Below are positions 41,792 through 48,964 of a DNA stretch of 64,000 bases, piece by piece. The translations under genes and the position numbers were made by a program. This DNA is from CAZOOW01 sp964581535 (GTDB lineage: Bacteria > Patescibacteriota > Saccharimonadia > Saccharimonadales > Saccharimonadaceae), in contig CAZOOW010000001.1 in assembly GCA_964581535.1 (NCBI GenBank), positions 124,001-188,000 of the forward strand. The letters are read 5' to 3'. How positions within the stretch are numbered: position 1 is the first letter of the stretch; each line of letters starts with the position of its first letter. Under the pieces are notes generated by a model that did not search any database, had not been told where the DNA came from, and saw only the letters and a program-made list of their open reading frames with translations.

Positions 41792-42726
41792 TTGTTTACC
41801 TTATTAGGGAACTTACCACTCGCTGCATTAACCATATTTTCGACCCATTTTGTCATTACATTGTTCATCGAGCCGTCAGTGACCCAAGCATATGCAGGTG
41901 CAGCCCAAATGTTACCCTCGTATTTATCAAATGTGTTCGGCTTTGCCTCAAAACCATAGCCAAAAATCTTACCATTTTTAACAAGCTCAATAACCTTGTC
42001 CTTGTTTTCAAGCTCGATAATGTCGATGACTATTGCAGACGGTTTTAGTTTGCTAAGCAGCTCATCTGTTATCAATGCGTCTGTTTCCTCATTATGGGCA
42101 TAAGTTGGCAGAATTACGTCAGCTGTTTTGAAAATCTCGCTAAGCTCACGATATTCGTATGTTTCATTACGAGTATTTTTCGACCAATAAACAACGCTCA
42201 ACCCAAGACCTTTTAATCGTTCAGCAATGGCTGTGCCGTTGTGACCAAGCCCAATTACAGCTGCTGTTTTGCCGTGTAACTCTATGCCCCTGTATTTCAT
42301 AAAGTCTTTATCAAAATCTAATGGAAAGCCGTCTTTTATGAGGCGTGGTACTTGCCGTGCAACATTAAACATCATCGTTACTGCCCACTCTGCAACAGCT
42401 TGTGTTGAGAAATTGCGTATATTGGCAATGGTTATACCATTAGTGTTTGCGTAACTATCGTCAATCCAGGAAAAAGATGTAGCCGCTCCAAGAATTGCTT
42501 TTAGGTTTGGTATATTTTTGTAGTCATCAGCAGCTAGTTTCCAGCCTACATAATCTGGGTTAACACAAAGTATGCGTTCGTCGTTGCCCTCGAACAATTC
42601 AGTACAGCTGCTAATTGGTGCAATTTCTTTTGTAATGACTAGTTCGACACCACCTGCTTTGAGCTTACCTTGCAAGTCGTCAGTTATTAGGTCGTCCCAG
42701 AGAGGGTCAAATATAAATGCTTTCAT
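41788..42726 (-). CDS. D-isomer-specific 2-hydroxyacid dehydrogenase-like protein
   Basis: 312 residues with the Rossmann NAD site VIGLGHNGTAIAERLKGLGL and the flanking catalytic domain. Two alterations are seen in the usual active site: the PH(I/A)A motif with catalytic His reads APAYAWVTDG, and the C-terminal part is short. It may therefore be a divergent or inactive member. It overlaps its neighbours by 4 nt on both sides. Confidence 0.8.
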   Translation of the reverse strand: MKAFIFDPLWDDLITDDLQGKLKAGGVELVITKEIAPISSCTELFEGNDERILCVNPDYVGWKLAADDYKNIPNLKAILGAATSFSWIDDSYANTNGITIANIRNFSTQAVAEWAVTMMFNVARQVPRLIKDGFPLDFDKDFMKYRGIELHGKTAAVIGLGHNGTAIAERLKGLGLSVVYWSKNTRNETYEYRELSEIFKTADVILPTYAHNEETDALITDELLSKLKPSAIVIDIIELENKDKVIELVKNGKIFGYGFEAKPNTFDKYEGNIWAAPAYAWVTDGSMNNVMTKWVENMVNAASGKFPNKVNK

Positions 42727-42905
42727 TTTTGCTCCATCAATTTTAGTAAATCGCTTTTTTTATAACGTCTTAAATTACGTCCGCCAATACGGACGGCTTT
42801 GAGCGTGCCATTCTTGTCCCAGTTACGCAATGTGTTTGGGTGTACTTGCAGCAATTCGCTTGCTTGTTTGAGTGTTAGTAATTCTGGTAATTCTTTCTGT
42901 GACAT
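42723..42905 (-). CDS. MerR-type/excisionase-like HTH protein
   Basis: 60 residues, HTH_17 type: LLTLKQASELLQVHPNTLRNW DKNGTLKAVRIGGRNLRRYK. This small DNA-binding fold is shared by excisionases (Xis) and MerR relatives. Given the neighbouring serine recombinase element, it could be the directionality factor, but it is co-transcribed with the dehydrogenases instead, so a local regulator role is equally possible. It overlaps the dehydrogenase start by 4 nt. Confidence 0.75.
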   Translation of the reverse strand: MSQKELPELLTLKQASELLQVHPNTLRNWDKNGTLKAVRIGGRNLRRYKKSDLLKLMEQK

Positions 42906-42978
42906 AAAACCTCACAATTGATACTATTATGATACAAGAGTGTGAACACCTGCGATAGTGCAGTTTTGGAAAAACGTG

Positions 42979-44226
42979 ATGAAAAAAGATGACAAGCAGC
43001 CCAAGAAACCTAAGGAAAAGCCGCAATCAAAAGCGGCTAAGCAGCCTATCAAAAAACCAAAGACCGATGACGTTAAACCATTAGAGATAACTCTACCTGT
43101 AAAACAAACACCGTCAGAGGCAACACCAGCACACGTTTTTCGTGATAGACGTATAGCTCGGCAAAAGAAATACGACCTTAATCTAGATGACCCAAAATAC
43201 CGTACTGGACTAAGTGTCAGCGAGTGGCAAGAGTTACTGAAAAAAGACCCTAGCCTATTAACACCAAGACAAGCAAAGCAACTTGAACAAGCCAACGAAA
43301 TGGCTATGGAAATAGCAAAGCGTATATCTGCTCAATACGACTTTTCAGGCATTGCCAAGATGTTTAGTACGCTGGAAACCCTGCCGATGGCTCGTATTGC
43401 CCAAGACGCACAGCGATTTGCACTCGCAACCCAAAAACTACAAACCAGCTTTATTGTGCCTGCTCAACAGCTCGTCTCAATACAGCAAAAGCTGGCTATT
43501 ACAACTGGGATAATTGGACAATCGTTTATGGCAACTGCTCACGCTGCAAATCTTACTCGCAGTCTGTTTGAAAGCATAAACTCAATGAGCGAAATGATTG
43601 TTAAGGCATTTGCAGTTGACCTTGCCTCAATCAGTACGACATTTGCAAAGTTCACGCCTGTTGAAACAATCAACCTTGATGATATTGAGGTAATTGACCG
43701 TGATGGCAATGTAACCGTTGTTAGCGACACAAGCCGCACAAAACGCATAGATGATGACTACCAGCTCATAGAAACAGCTAGGCTAGATTTGCTGTTTACC
43801 GAGCTAAAAGCCACACGCAGCGAGCTTAGCGAGGTAAAACGGCTCGTTACAGGCAAGCTGGAAAGCGGTATTACAAAAATTGCATATGCTGACATTAAGT
43901 TTTTGATTGAAAGCTCAAAGCTGCTTATTAAGGGTTATCCAGTGTTCGTACAACGCAGCTCAAAGCAAGCCAAGTTTTGTAACTTTTTCTTTAACTCAAT
44001 AGAAAACTTTACTAAAAAGTGGGACGTTACACACCTGATGGAACTGGTATATACAATGCACATTGGAACTGACGGCAACGAGGATAACTTTAATGCAATT
44101 ATAAAAGGCTATGTTGAGGCATTGAATATCAAGATTGCAGCAGCTACAAAGGGTCAAGTAACTGACTTTTTCGTGCTTTTGAACTACGAGGTTTATATAA
44201 ACCCAAAATACTTATCTAATCTGTAA
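42979..44226 (+). CDS. Element protein of unknown function (415 aa)
   Basis: Start at ATG 42979 (an earlier GTG at 42958 has no RBS; TGGA precedes the ATG). A very basic, Lys/Pro-rich N-terminus (about 1-60) is followed by a charged segment, then a long helical central region (about 100-260; ALATQKLQTSFIVPAQQLVS IQQKLA...). A C-terminal domain (about 285-415) has LIESSKLLIKGYPVFVQRSS and VEALNIKIAAATKGQVTDFF. No family recognised. It is the first gene of the rightward replication/integration operon, so a role in replication, partition or host takeover is possible. Confidence 0.7.
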   Translation: MKKDDKQPKKPKEKPQSKAAKQPIKKPKTDDVKPLEITLPVKQTPSEATPAHVFRDRRIARQKKYDLNLDDPKYRTGLSVSEWQELLKKDPSLLTPRQAKQLEQANEMAMEIAKRISAQYDFSGIAKMFSTLETLPMARIAQDAQRFALATQKLQTSFIVPAQQLVSIQQKLAITTGIIGQSFMATAHAANLTRSLFESINSMSEMIVKAFAVDLASISTTFAKFTPVETINLDDIEVIDRDGNVTVVSDTSRTKRIDDDYQLIETARLDLLFTELKATRSELSEVKRLVTGKLESGITKIAYADIKFLIESSKLLIKGYPVFVQRSSKQAKFCNFFFNSIENFTKKWDVTHLMELVYTMHIGTDGNEDNFNAIIKGYVEALNIKIAAATKGQVTDFFVLLNYEVYINPKYLSNL

Positions 44227-44285
44227 AATCACGATTATCCACAAGTTTAAACTCGGCTAAACGCTGGGTTTGTCGTAATGGCTGT

Positions 44286-44474
44286 ATGCAGCAGCAAGAC
44301 AGCCAACAACCTAACGCCATCAGCTTGCAAGAGTTTCTTGCCGAGCTAGGTCGAGATGACGTAGCAACTGCCAACCTTGTTGGCTATTTTGACGTGCTGA
44401 TAGAAATGGACCTTGAACTAAAAGAGCAAGAAAGGATTGATGATGAACGAGGAAACGAAACAACGGATAGCTGA
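44286..44474 (+). CDS. Small acidic element protein (62 aa)
   Basis: 62 residues, acidic and helical (ISLQEFLAELGRDDVATANL then VGYFDVLIEMDLELKEQERI). It overlaps the next gene by 32 nt. No family recognised; it could be an anti-repressor or accessory factor. Confidence 0.5.
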   Translation: MQQQDSQQPNAISLQEFLAELGRDDVATANLVGYFDVLIEMDLELKEQERIDDERGNETTDS

Positions 44475-44745
44475 TAGCGTTTTGGGTTGGTGTAATGACT
44501 GCCGTCTTTACGCAGCCCAAGTGGTTATATGGAACGCTGAACTAAGCGAGGTTGAACATTTGATAAAGATTGCTGAGGGTTACTTACCTGCCGATATTAC
44601 AGGCGATGAAACCTCAAATAAGATTAAGTCTTTGTTGAGCCGGTTAGACCACAAGCAAATGCGTGCAATACGAGCATATATTAGTTTAACGCTTGAAGGT
44701 CCGTGTAAAACGGAACAGTGCCAAGAGGATTGCAATGACAATTAG
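44443..44745 (+). CDS. Small element protein (about 100 aa)
   Basis: 100 residues from ATG 44443 with AAAGGA six bases before it (ATG 44440 and TTG 44437 are alternatives). Helical, with Cys residues near both ends (WCNDCRLYAAQVV; GPCKTEQCQEDCNDN) that could bind a metal. It overlaps the SpoVG-like gene by 11 nt. Confidence 0.5.
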   Translation: MNEETKQRIADSVLGWCNDCRLYAAQVVIWNAELSEVEHLIKIAEGYLPADITGDETSNKIKSLLSRLDHKQMRAIRAYISLTLEGPCKTEQCQEDCNDN

Positions 44746-45082
44746 CGAGGTAAATGTTGTGCCGATTAAACCAAATAGCGGTCTTGTAGCGTTTGCCAGC
44801 GTGGTAATTGATGACAGCCTCTATCTTGGCTCAATCGGCGTACATAGTCGCCTAGATGGCTCGTACCGCATTACCTATCCGACCAAGAAAGTTGGTAAAA
44901 AAGAGTTAAACCTATACCACCCAATTAACAGGGTTGTTGGCAGCCTGATTGAACAAGCCGTTTTAGCTGAGTGCCAGCGGCTTTTTAAAGGACGTGATGA
45001 CGATGATAGACACAATAAAGCTGGTAGTCAAAATGGACAAACCATTGCACGCAAGAGCCAACTTTCAGCCAACGCTGGATAG
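44735..45082 (+). CDS. spoVG: SpoVG-like protein
   Basis: 115 residues from ATG 44735; the longer frame to 44693 is rejected because its extra residues repeat the end of the preceding gene in another frame. The SpoVG core is clear: GLVAFASVVIDDSLYLGSIG VHSRLDGSYRITYPTKK ... ELNLYHPINRVVGSLIEQAV. SpoVG proteins bind RNA or DNA and regulate many genes. Members on mobile elements are common. The C-terminus overlaps the replication gene by about 86 nt. Confidence 0.8.
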   Translation: MTISEVNVVPIKPNSGLVAFASVVIDDSLYLGSIGVHSRLDGSYRITYPTKKVGKKELNLYHPINRVVGSLIEQAVLAECQRLFKGRDDDDRHNKAGSQNGQTIARKSQLSANAG

Positions 45083-46145
45083 CATTAACCCAGACTACTT
45101 TGGTTATTTTAAGGCTGTGTCAAATCCGTCAGCCGCATACAAGAAACTCGGCAAGTATCAGCCACGACTAACCTACACACAACGACCAAGAGGCTATAAA
45201 CGTGCCAGTTACGAGCTTGCGATTGAACTGAGCCTACCGAAAATTGCCTTTGGAAATAACTTTGACGAACTAACCAACGCTGACTACTCGCTTGTCATCA
45301 GTCAATTACAGCTGACATTGCGAGAAATGGGCGTTTGGCTATTCACTAAGCAAATAGAGCAAGCAGAGGTACGAGCGTTACATTATAGTAAAAACTTTGT
45401 GTTTAACGACTACACCTCTTGCTCTGCCGTGCTGCAAATGCTCCGAACAGCTGATATTAGCAAAACCTATGATATACAGAACACCGACTTTCGTAATGGC
45501 GGCTATGTACTGCACGTTCACACTAATTCGCTTGATATTGCGATTTACGACAAATTAGCCGACTTACGACAATCAAAGGTTAGTGAAAAACGCACACAGG
45601 AAAAAGATAACTTTGTGCAACTTGATTTGCTAGACCAATTGGCTCGCACACAGCCAGTAGCAGTTATGCGTTACGAGGTACGACTAAACGGCAAAAAGAA
45701 AATAACAGACGCATTAAATGCGGTTGGTTTTGACGAGTTGCTGATTTTTAAGAACGTGTTTTCTGCTGAGTTAGCAAAGGCATTACTACAACACCATTGG
45801 CAAAACTTTTTCAGCAACCTGCCCAAGTTGGCACTCGACAGCAATGACCCTCACAAGGTATTGGCTAACATTTTGCAGACTGATGAGCTTAAAGGTCCGC
45901 AACAGGCAGCGGCACGGCTTGGTATGGCTCTATTGCTTACAAACGCCGACCAACGCCACGTTAGAGCGTTATTTGAGGACCGCTTTGGTAAACACGCTTG
46001 GTCACGATTAAAGCCGCTGACAAAGCCAACACAAAAAGTTCAATACAAAACGATATTAGGCATTAACCAAATGCTTGAACAATTTGAGCCGACAGCAATG
46101 GACCAAATAAAAGGTTATCTGCGATTGTCATCAATTGTTATATAA
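44997..46145 (+). CDS. Putative phage/plasmid replication initiator (gpII/X-like)
   Basis: About 382 residues; ATG 44997 (5 nt after AAAGGA) or ATG 45003 (MIDTIKL) is the start. The N-terminus MIDTIKLVVKMDKPLHARAN and later YELAIELSLPKIAFGNNFDEL then ADISKTYDIQNTDFRNGGYV are typical of replication initiators resembling filamentous-phage gene II/X. An HVH pair (LHVHTNSLDIAIYDK) may be the metal-binding HUH motif. The enzyme would nick an origin for rolling-circle replication. Located directly upstream of the recombinase gene. Confidence 0.65.
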   Translation: MTMIDTIKLVVKMDKPLHARANFQPTLDSINPDYFGYFKAVSNPSAAYKKLGKYQPRLTYTQRPRGYKRASYELAIELSLPKIAFGNNFDELTNADYSLVISQLQLTLREMGVWLFTKQIEQAEVRALHYSKNFVFNDYTSCSAVLQMLRTADISKTYDIQNTDFRNGGYVLHVHTNSLDIAIYDKLADLRQSKVSEKRTQEKDNFVQLDLLDQLARTQPVAVMRYEVRLNGKKKITDALNAVGFDELLIFKNVFSAELAKALLQHHWQNFFSNLPKLALDSNDPHKVLANILQTDELKGPQQAAARLGMALLLTNADQRHVRALFEDRFGKHAWSRLKPLTKPTQKVQYKTILGINQMLEQFEPTAMDQIKGYLRLSSIVI

Positions 46146-46175
46146 TGGTATATAGTAACAGAGAAAGGAACAACT

Positions 46176-47681
46176 ATGAAAACTAAGGCATTTTTAATAG
46201 CAAGGGTATCGGACCCAGAGCAAAGGCAGGCATTACCTGCACAGGTTTTGCGGCTTGAAAAGTACGCAAAGGATAAAGGCTACGATTACGAACTGTTTGA
46301 GTTTGACGAGAGTGCATACAAGGATAACCGAAAAACTTTCAGCAAAATTGTTGAAAGCATACGAAACTACCCTGAAAACTGCATTGTGGTCTTTGATAAG
46401 ATTGACCGCTATACGAGGGACAGCTCAGCAGATGAGGTTAAAACTTTAAACAAGCTGCGTGAGGACGGCAAGATTGAAATACACTTTCCGTCTGATAACT
46501 TAGCTGTTCATAAAAACTCGCCAGCACCTGACTTGTTCCGTCTAGGTATTGGCGTTGCACTAGCTCGCTACTACTCCGATAGCATTAGAGATAATGTTAA
46601 ACGCCGCTTTGAACAAAAGCTGAACGATGGCGAGTGGCCTGGTAAGGCACCAATTGGCTATGTAAATCATAGGATTAGTGACAAAGAAACAACCGTGCTA
46701 CTCGACCAAGAGCGAGCTGGCTATATCAAAAAGGCATTTGAGCTTAGACTAATCGGTACGCCATATAGAGGTATTGCCGCTCAGCTCAAAAAAGAGGGTT
46801 TGCGAAACAATACTGCCAAGCGTACACCTATTGGGCAGGGCTATATTGAGCAGATACTGAAAAATCCTTTCTATTATGGCGTTATGCGGTATAACGGTAA
46901 GCTGTACCCTCACAAATACGAGCCACTTATCAGCCGTAAGATGTTTGATAAGGTCCAAGCAGTAAACGAACAGCGAGGCACTAACCGCACAAAGAAACAA
47001 GCAATTGACTACACTTTTAACGGTTTACTGAAATGTGGCAGTTGCGGTTGCAGTGTTTCGTCTTACACAGCCAAAGGCAACGTCTATATGCAGTGCAGCA
47101 AAGGCAAAGGTCCGTGCAAACAACCACACATCAAAGAAAAGGACCTTGTGCCGCAAGTTGCAGCGATGGTTGGTCAGCTAGAAATGAACGACGAAATTGT
47201 TAACTACGTTATTGATGAGCTACGCAAACATCACGATAACCAGCAGCTGTACTATGCAAATGCTATTGAGCAGACACGCACCGAGTACGACACAATACAG
47301 AAAAAGCTGCGTGTTTTGTATGACGATAGGCTCGATGGGCGTATTACTCTCACTGACTATGACGAATATGTAAAGGACCTAAAAGCTCGACAAGAGCAAT
47401 TAGACGAGCAGCTGGTTACTTTGACACACAATGATAAAAGTTTTATGTTAACCAGCTCGTATCTGTTAGAGATAGCCACAAAAGCACCTAAACTGTTCCA
47501 AAGTTCGAAAGCGGCACTAAAATCCAAACTTTTACGCTTTCTACTTTCGAACCTCGTAATTCAGGACAAAAAGCTGGTTTTCAATCTAAAAGCACCCTTT
47601 GATGTAATCGCAGAGTGCTCTCAAACTCAATCTTGGCTCCGGCGGCTGGGCTCGAACCAGCGACCTAACGGTTACATGTAG
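46176..47681 (+). CDS. Large serine recombinase (integrase of the element)
   Basis: 501 residues. Resolvase catalytic domain (about 1-150) with the nucleophile Ser in ARVSDPEQRQALPAQ, and RYYSDSIRDNVKRRFEQKL at its end; recombinase domain (about 155-270; GKAPIGYVNH); zinc ribbon (KCGSCGCS ... MQCSKGKGPC); coiled-coil region (about 350-430). AGAAAGGA precedes the ATG. The last 15 or so codons (WLRRLGSNQRPNGYM) are read from the antisense of the tRNA-Asn gene, so the C-terminus in the excised form will differ. Confidence 0.93.
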   Translation: MKTKAFLIARVSDPEQRQALPAQVLRLEKYAKDKGYDYELFEFDESAYKDNRKTFSKIVESIRNYPENCIVVFDKIDRYTRDSSADEVKTLNKLREDGKIEIHFPSDNLAVHKNSPAPDLFRLGIGVALARYYSDSIRDNVKRRFEQKLNDGEWPGKAPIGYVNHRISDKETTVLLDQERAGYIKKAFELRLIGTPYRGIAAQLKKEGLRNNTAKRTPIGQGYIEQILKNPFYYGVMRYNGKLYPHKYEPLISRKMFDKVQAVNEQRGTNRTKKQAIDYTFNGLLKCGSCGCSVSSYTAKGNVYMQCSKGKGPCKQPHIKEKDLVPQVAAMVGQLEMNDEIVNYVIDELRKHHDNQQLYYANAIEQTRTEYDTIQKKLRVLYDDRLDGRITLTDYDEYVKDLKARQEQLDEQLVTLTHNDKSFMLTSSYLLEIATKAPKLFQSSKAALKSKLLRFLLSNLVIQDKKLVFNLKAPFDVIAECSQTQSWLRRLGSNQRPNGYM

Positions 47682-47940
47682 TTCACTATTTTCACAGTGC
47701 ATGGACTATATCATCATCCGCGTGGGATGCGGGGAGCTGGTGAGAGGTTATTGCTTGAGGACTCACTCTCTAGTCTCTGAACCTTCCATATGTCCTTATC
47801 CTCTAATATGGCTTGGCTGCGGATTGCCGTATCACGTACCTGTGACGTAGATTTCCCGCAATTCACCCCGTTTTCATCATATGATTGCTCATATGCGCTG
47901 CCTTTGACAGCCGTCCGCTCTACCACTGAGCTACGCCGGA
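47634..47940 (-). tRNA. tRNA-Asn(GUU), interrupted by a group I intron
   Basis: Exon 1 (47907-47940) reads TCCGGCG, D arm GCTC-AGTGGTA-GAGC, then GACGG and loop CTGT. Exon 2 (47634-47674) reads TAA CCGTT, AGGTC, T arm GCTGG-TTCGAGC-CCAGC, CGCCGGA, G, CCA. Joined, the acceptor (7 bp), D, anticodon (GACGG/CCGTT) and T stems all pair and the loop CTGTTAA gives anticodon GUU. The CCA end is encoded. The split falls between anticodon positions 35 and 36. This is the integration target of the adjacent element. Confidence 0.93.
47675..47906 (-). ncRNA. Group I intron in tRNA-Asn
   Basis: 232 nt. It starts after exon U35 and ends with G (omega-G). Near its 5' end GCAGC pairs with exon GCUGU, with a U.G wobble at the splice site (P1). 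Conserved core elements on the minus strand: AATTGCGGGAAAT (P, 47851-47863), TTCAGAGACTAGAG (R, 47768-47781) and GATATAGTCCA (S, 47702-47712), with GACTA/TAGTC forming P7. No ORF of its own; a 70-codon open frame across it is an artefact. It should self-splice or need only host factors. Confidence 0.9.
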
Positions 47941-48075
47941 TTGTCGGTTGAAGCCTGAAGATTCAGACAACAACCGCAACAAAAATATAAGGTGCGATCG
48001 GCCTCAAGGACCAATAAGTACAGCGACTATTTTACCCACTTTTAACAACTATGTAAACAGGGGTATGAAAAGTAA

Positions 48076-48504
48076 TTACTTTAGTTCTTTGAGTCGGGCC
48101 TTGAACATCGCCGCCGGTTCAACTAGCCCCAGTACATGTAGCGCGCCGACCAGCACGAACAAATTGTCGCGTTTTTTTGCGCTCGGTGATTTAATATACG
48201 CATCAAACCGTTCGGTAACCAGGTCTACGATCCATTTTTCCTGGGCAGACTGAACCGGACCGCTACTAACCACTGGCTCTGCCCCCACAACAACTTCGAG
48301 CGAACGCGCTGAACGATCTCGTTTTCGTACCCAGCCTTTGGCGATAAGTCCATTTACGTGAACTGCTACCGTAGATACGCTTTTGTAGTTCAGCGCCCGC
48401 ATGATTTCTCGATAACTCGGACCATACCCATGACCAGTTATAAACCCATCCAGATAGTTCAGCAGCTCTTTTTGTTTTTTACTTGGCCTTGTTTCGAGTG
48501 GCAT
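48076..48504 (-). CDS. LexA-like DNA-binding protein lacking the peptidase domain
   Basis: 142 residues from ATG 48502-48504. The first about 70 residues are a LexA-type winged helix (KKQKELLNYLDGFITGHGYG PSYREIMRALNYKSVSTVAVH VNGLIAKGWV). The rest is helical and lacks the S24 Ser/Lys dyad, so RecA-induced self-cleavage is not possible. It would act as a constitutive or otherwise controlled repressor. It is the last gene of an operon after the GtrA-like gene (overlap about 26 nt). Confidence 0.78.
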   Translation of the reverse strand: MPLETRPSKKQKELLNYLDGFITGHGYGPSYREIMRALNYKSVSTVAVHVNGLIAKGWVRKRDRSARSLEVVVGAEPVVSSGPVQSAQEKWIVDLVTERFDAYIKSPSAKKRDNLFVLVGALHVLGLVEPAAMFKARLKELK

Positions 48505-48964
48505 AGTGCCTCCGTTTTGCATACAGTGAGTGCTGCTTTGTTTGTGGTGAAACCGAATGAAACACCCAAAACTTCAGTCCCAGCCATGTCCAAAACGTAA
48601 AAAACATTGCGGATATAAACTGTCCGATATACGGCGTGATACCGAAAAAGACATCGAGTCCCGTGATAATACCGATATTAATGAAAAAGTTCAACCCCAT
48701 AAATATCGCGAATCGCATTGCTTCACCAACCGTTTTTTCTCGTCCTGTATCAGTGTTAAAGACCCACTCTTTGTCGACGATGAAAAACAACACATGCGCG
48801 ATGAGACTGGCTGTCACCAGCGCCGGCAGATGAGCCCAGCCTGCCCATTGCTCGAAAACAAAATACCCGAGATACGTACCCCAAAAAAGCACATTACCAG
48901 CCAGTTGCAGTTTAAGAAATTCTATAAGGTTTTTGAACGTGAATTGTTTTTTGATTTGTTCCAT
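48479..48964 (-). CDS. GtrA-family membrane protein
   Basis: 161 residues, four helices, with the GtrA pattern (LQLAGNVLFWGTYLGYFVFE, SLIAHVLFFIVDKEWVFNTD, and FFINIGIITGLDVFFG). GtrA proteins are linked to moving lipid-linked sugars across the membrane. The start overlaps the upstream polymerase-like gene by 43 nt. Confidence 0.85.
   Translation of the reverse strand: MEQIKKQFTFKNLIEFLKLQLAGNVLFWGTYLGYFVFEQWAGWAHLPALVTASLIAHVLFFIVDKEWVFNTDTGREKTVGEAMRFAIFMGLNFFINIGIITGLDVFFGITPYIGQFISAMFFTFWTWLGLKFWVFHSVSPQTKQHSLYAKRRHYATRNKAK

Larger units (their letters stand above)
35512..47659. mobile_element. Integrative element in the 3' end of tRNA-Asn (about 12.1 kb)
   Basis: Bounded by the displaced tRNA 3' relic and the functional tRNA-Asn 3' end. 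It encodes a large serine recombinase next to the tRNA, a putative replication initiator, a SpoVG-like protein, HTH regulators, a Ltp-like lipoprotein and cargo (P-type ATPase, peptidase-like protein, SDR and 2-hydroxyacid dehydrogenase). Coding is visibly more A/T-rich than in the flanking host genes. No conjugation or phage structural genes are present, so it resembles a mobilisable or satellite-type element. A second tRNA-like relic near 38180 suggests the left about 2.6 kb may be a separate, older unit. Confidence 0.7.

Noticed and set aside
46125..46146. CAATTG-containing site before the recombinase as a further operator of the HTH repressor
   Set aside because: CAATTG also occurs inside coding regions of this A/T-rich element, so a single half-site is not enough evidence.
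35512..47659. Prophage interpretation of the integrative element
   Set aside because: No capsid, terminase, portal, tail or lysis gene; only integration, replication-like, regulation and cargo genes.
47714..47926. 70-codon open frame on the minus strand
   Set aside because: It lies across the tRNA-Asn exon 1 and the group I intron; the RNA structure explains the sequence and no RBS is present.
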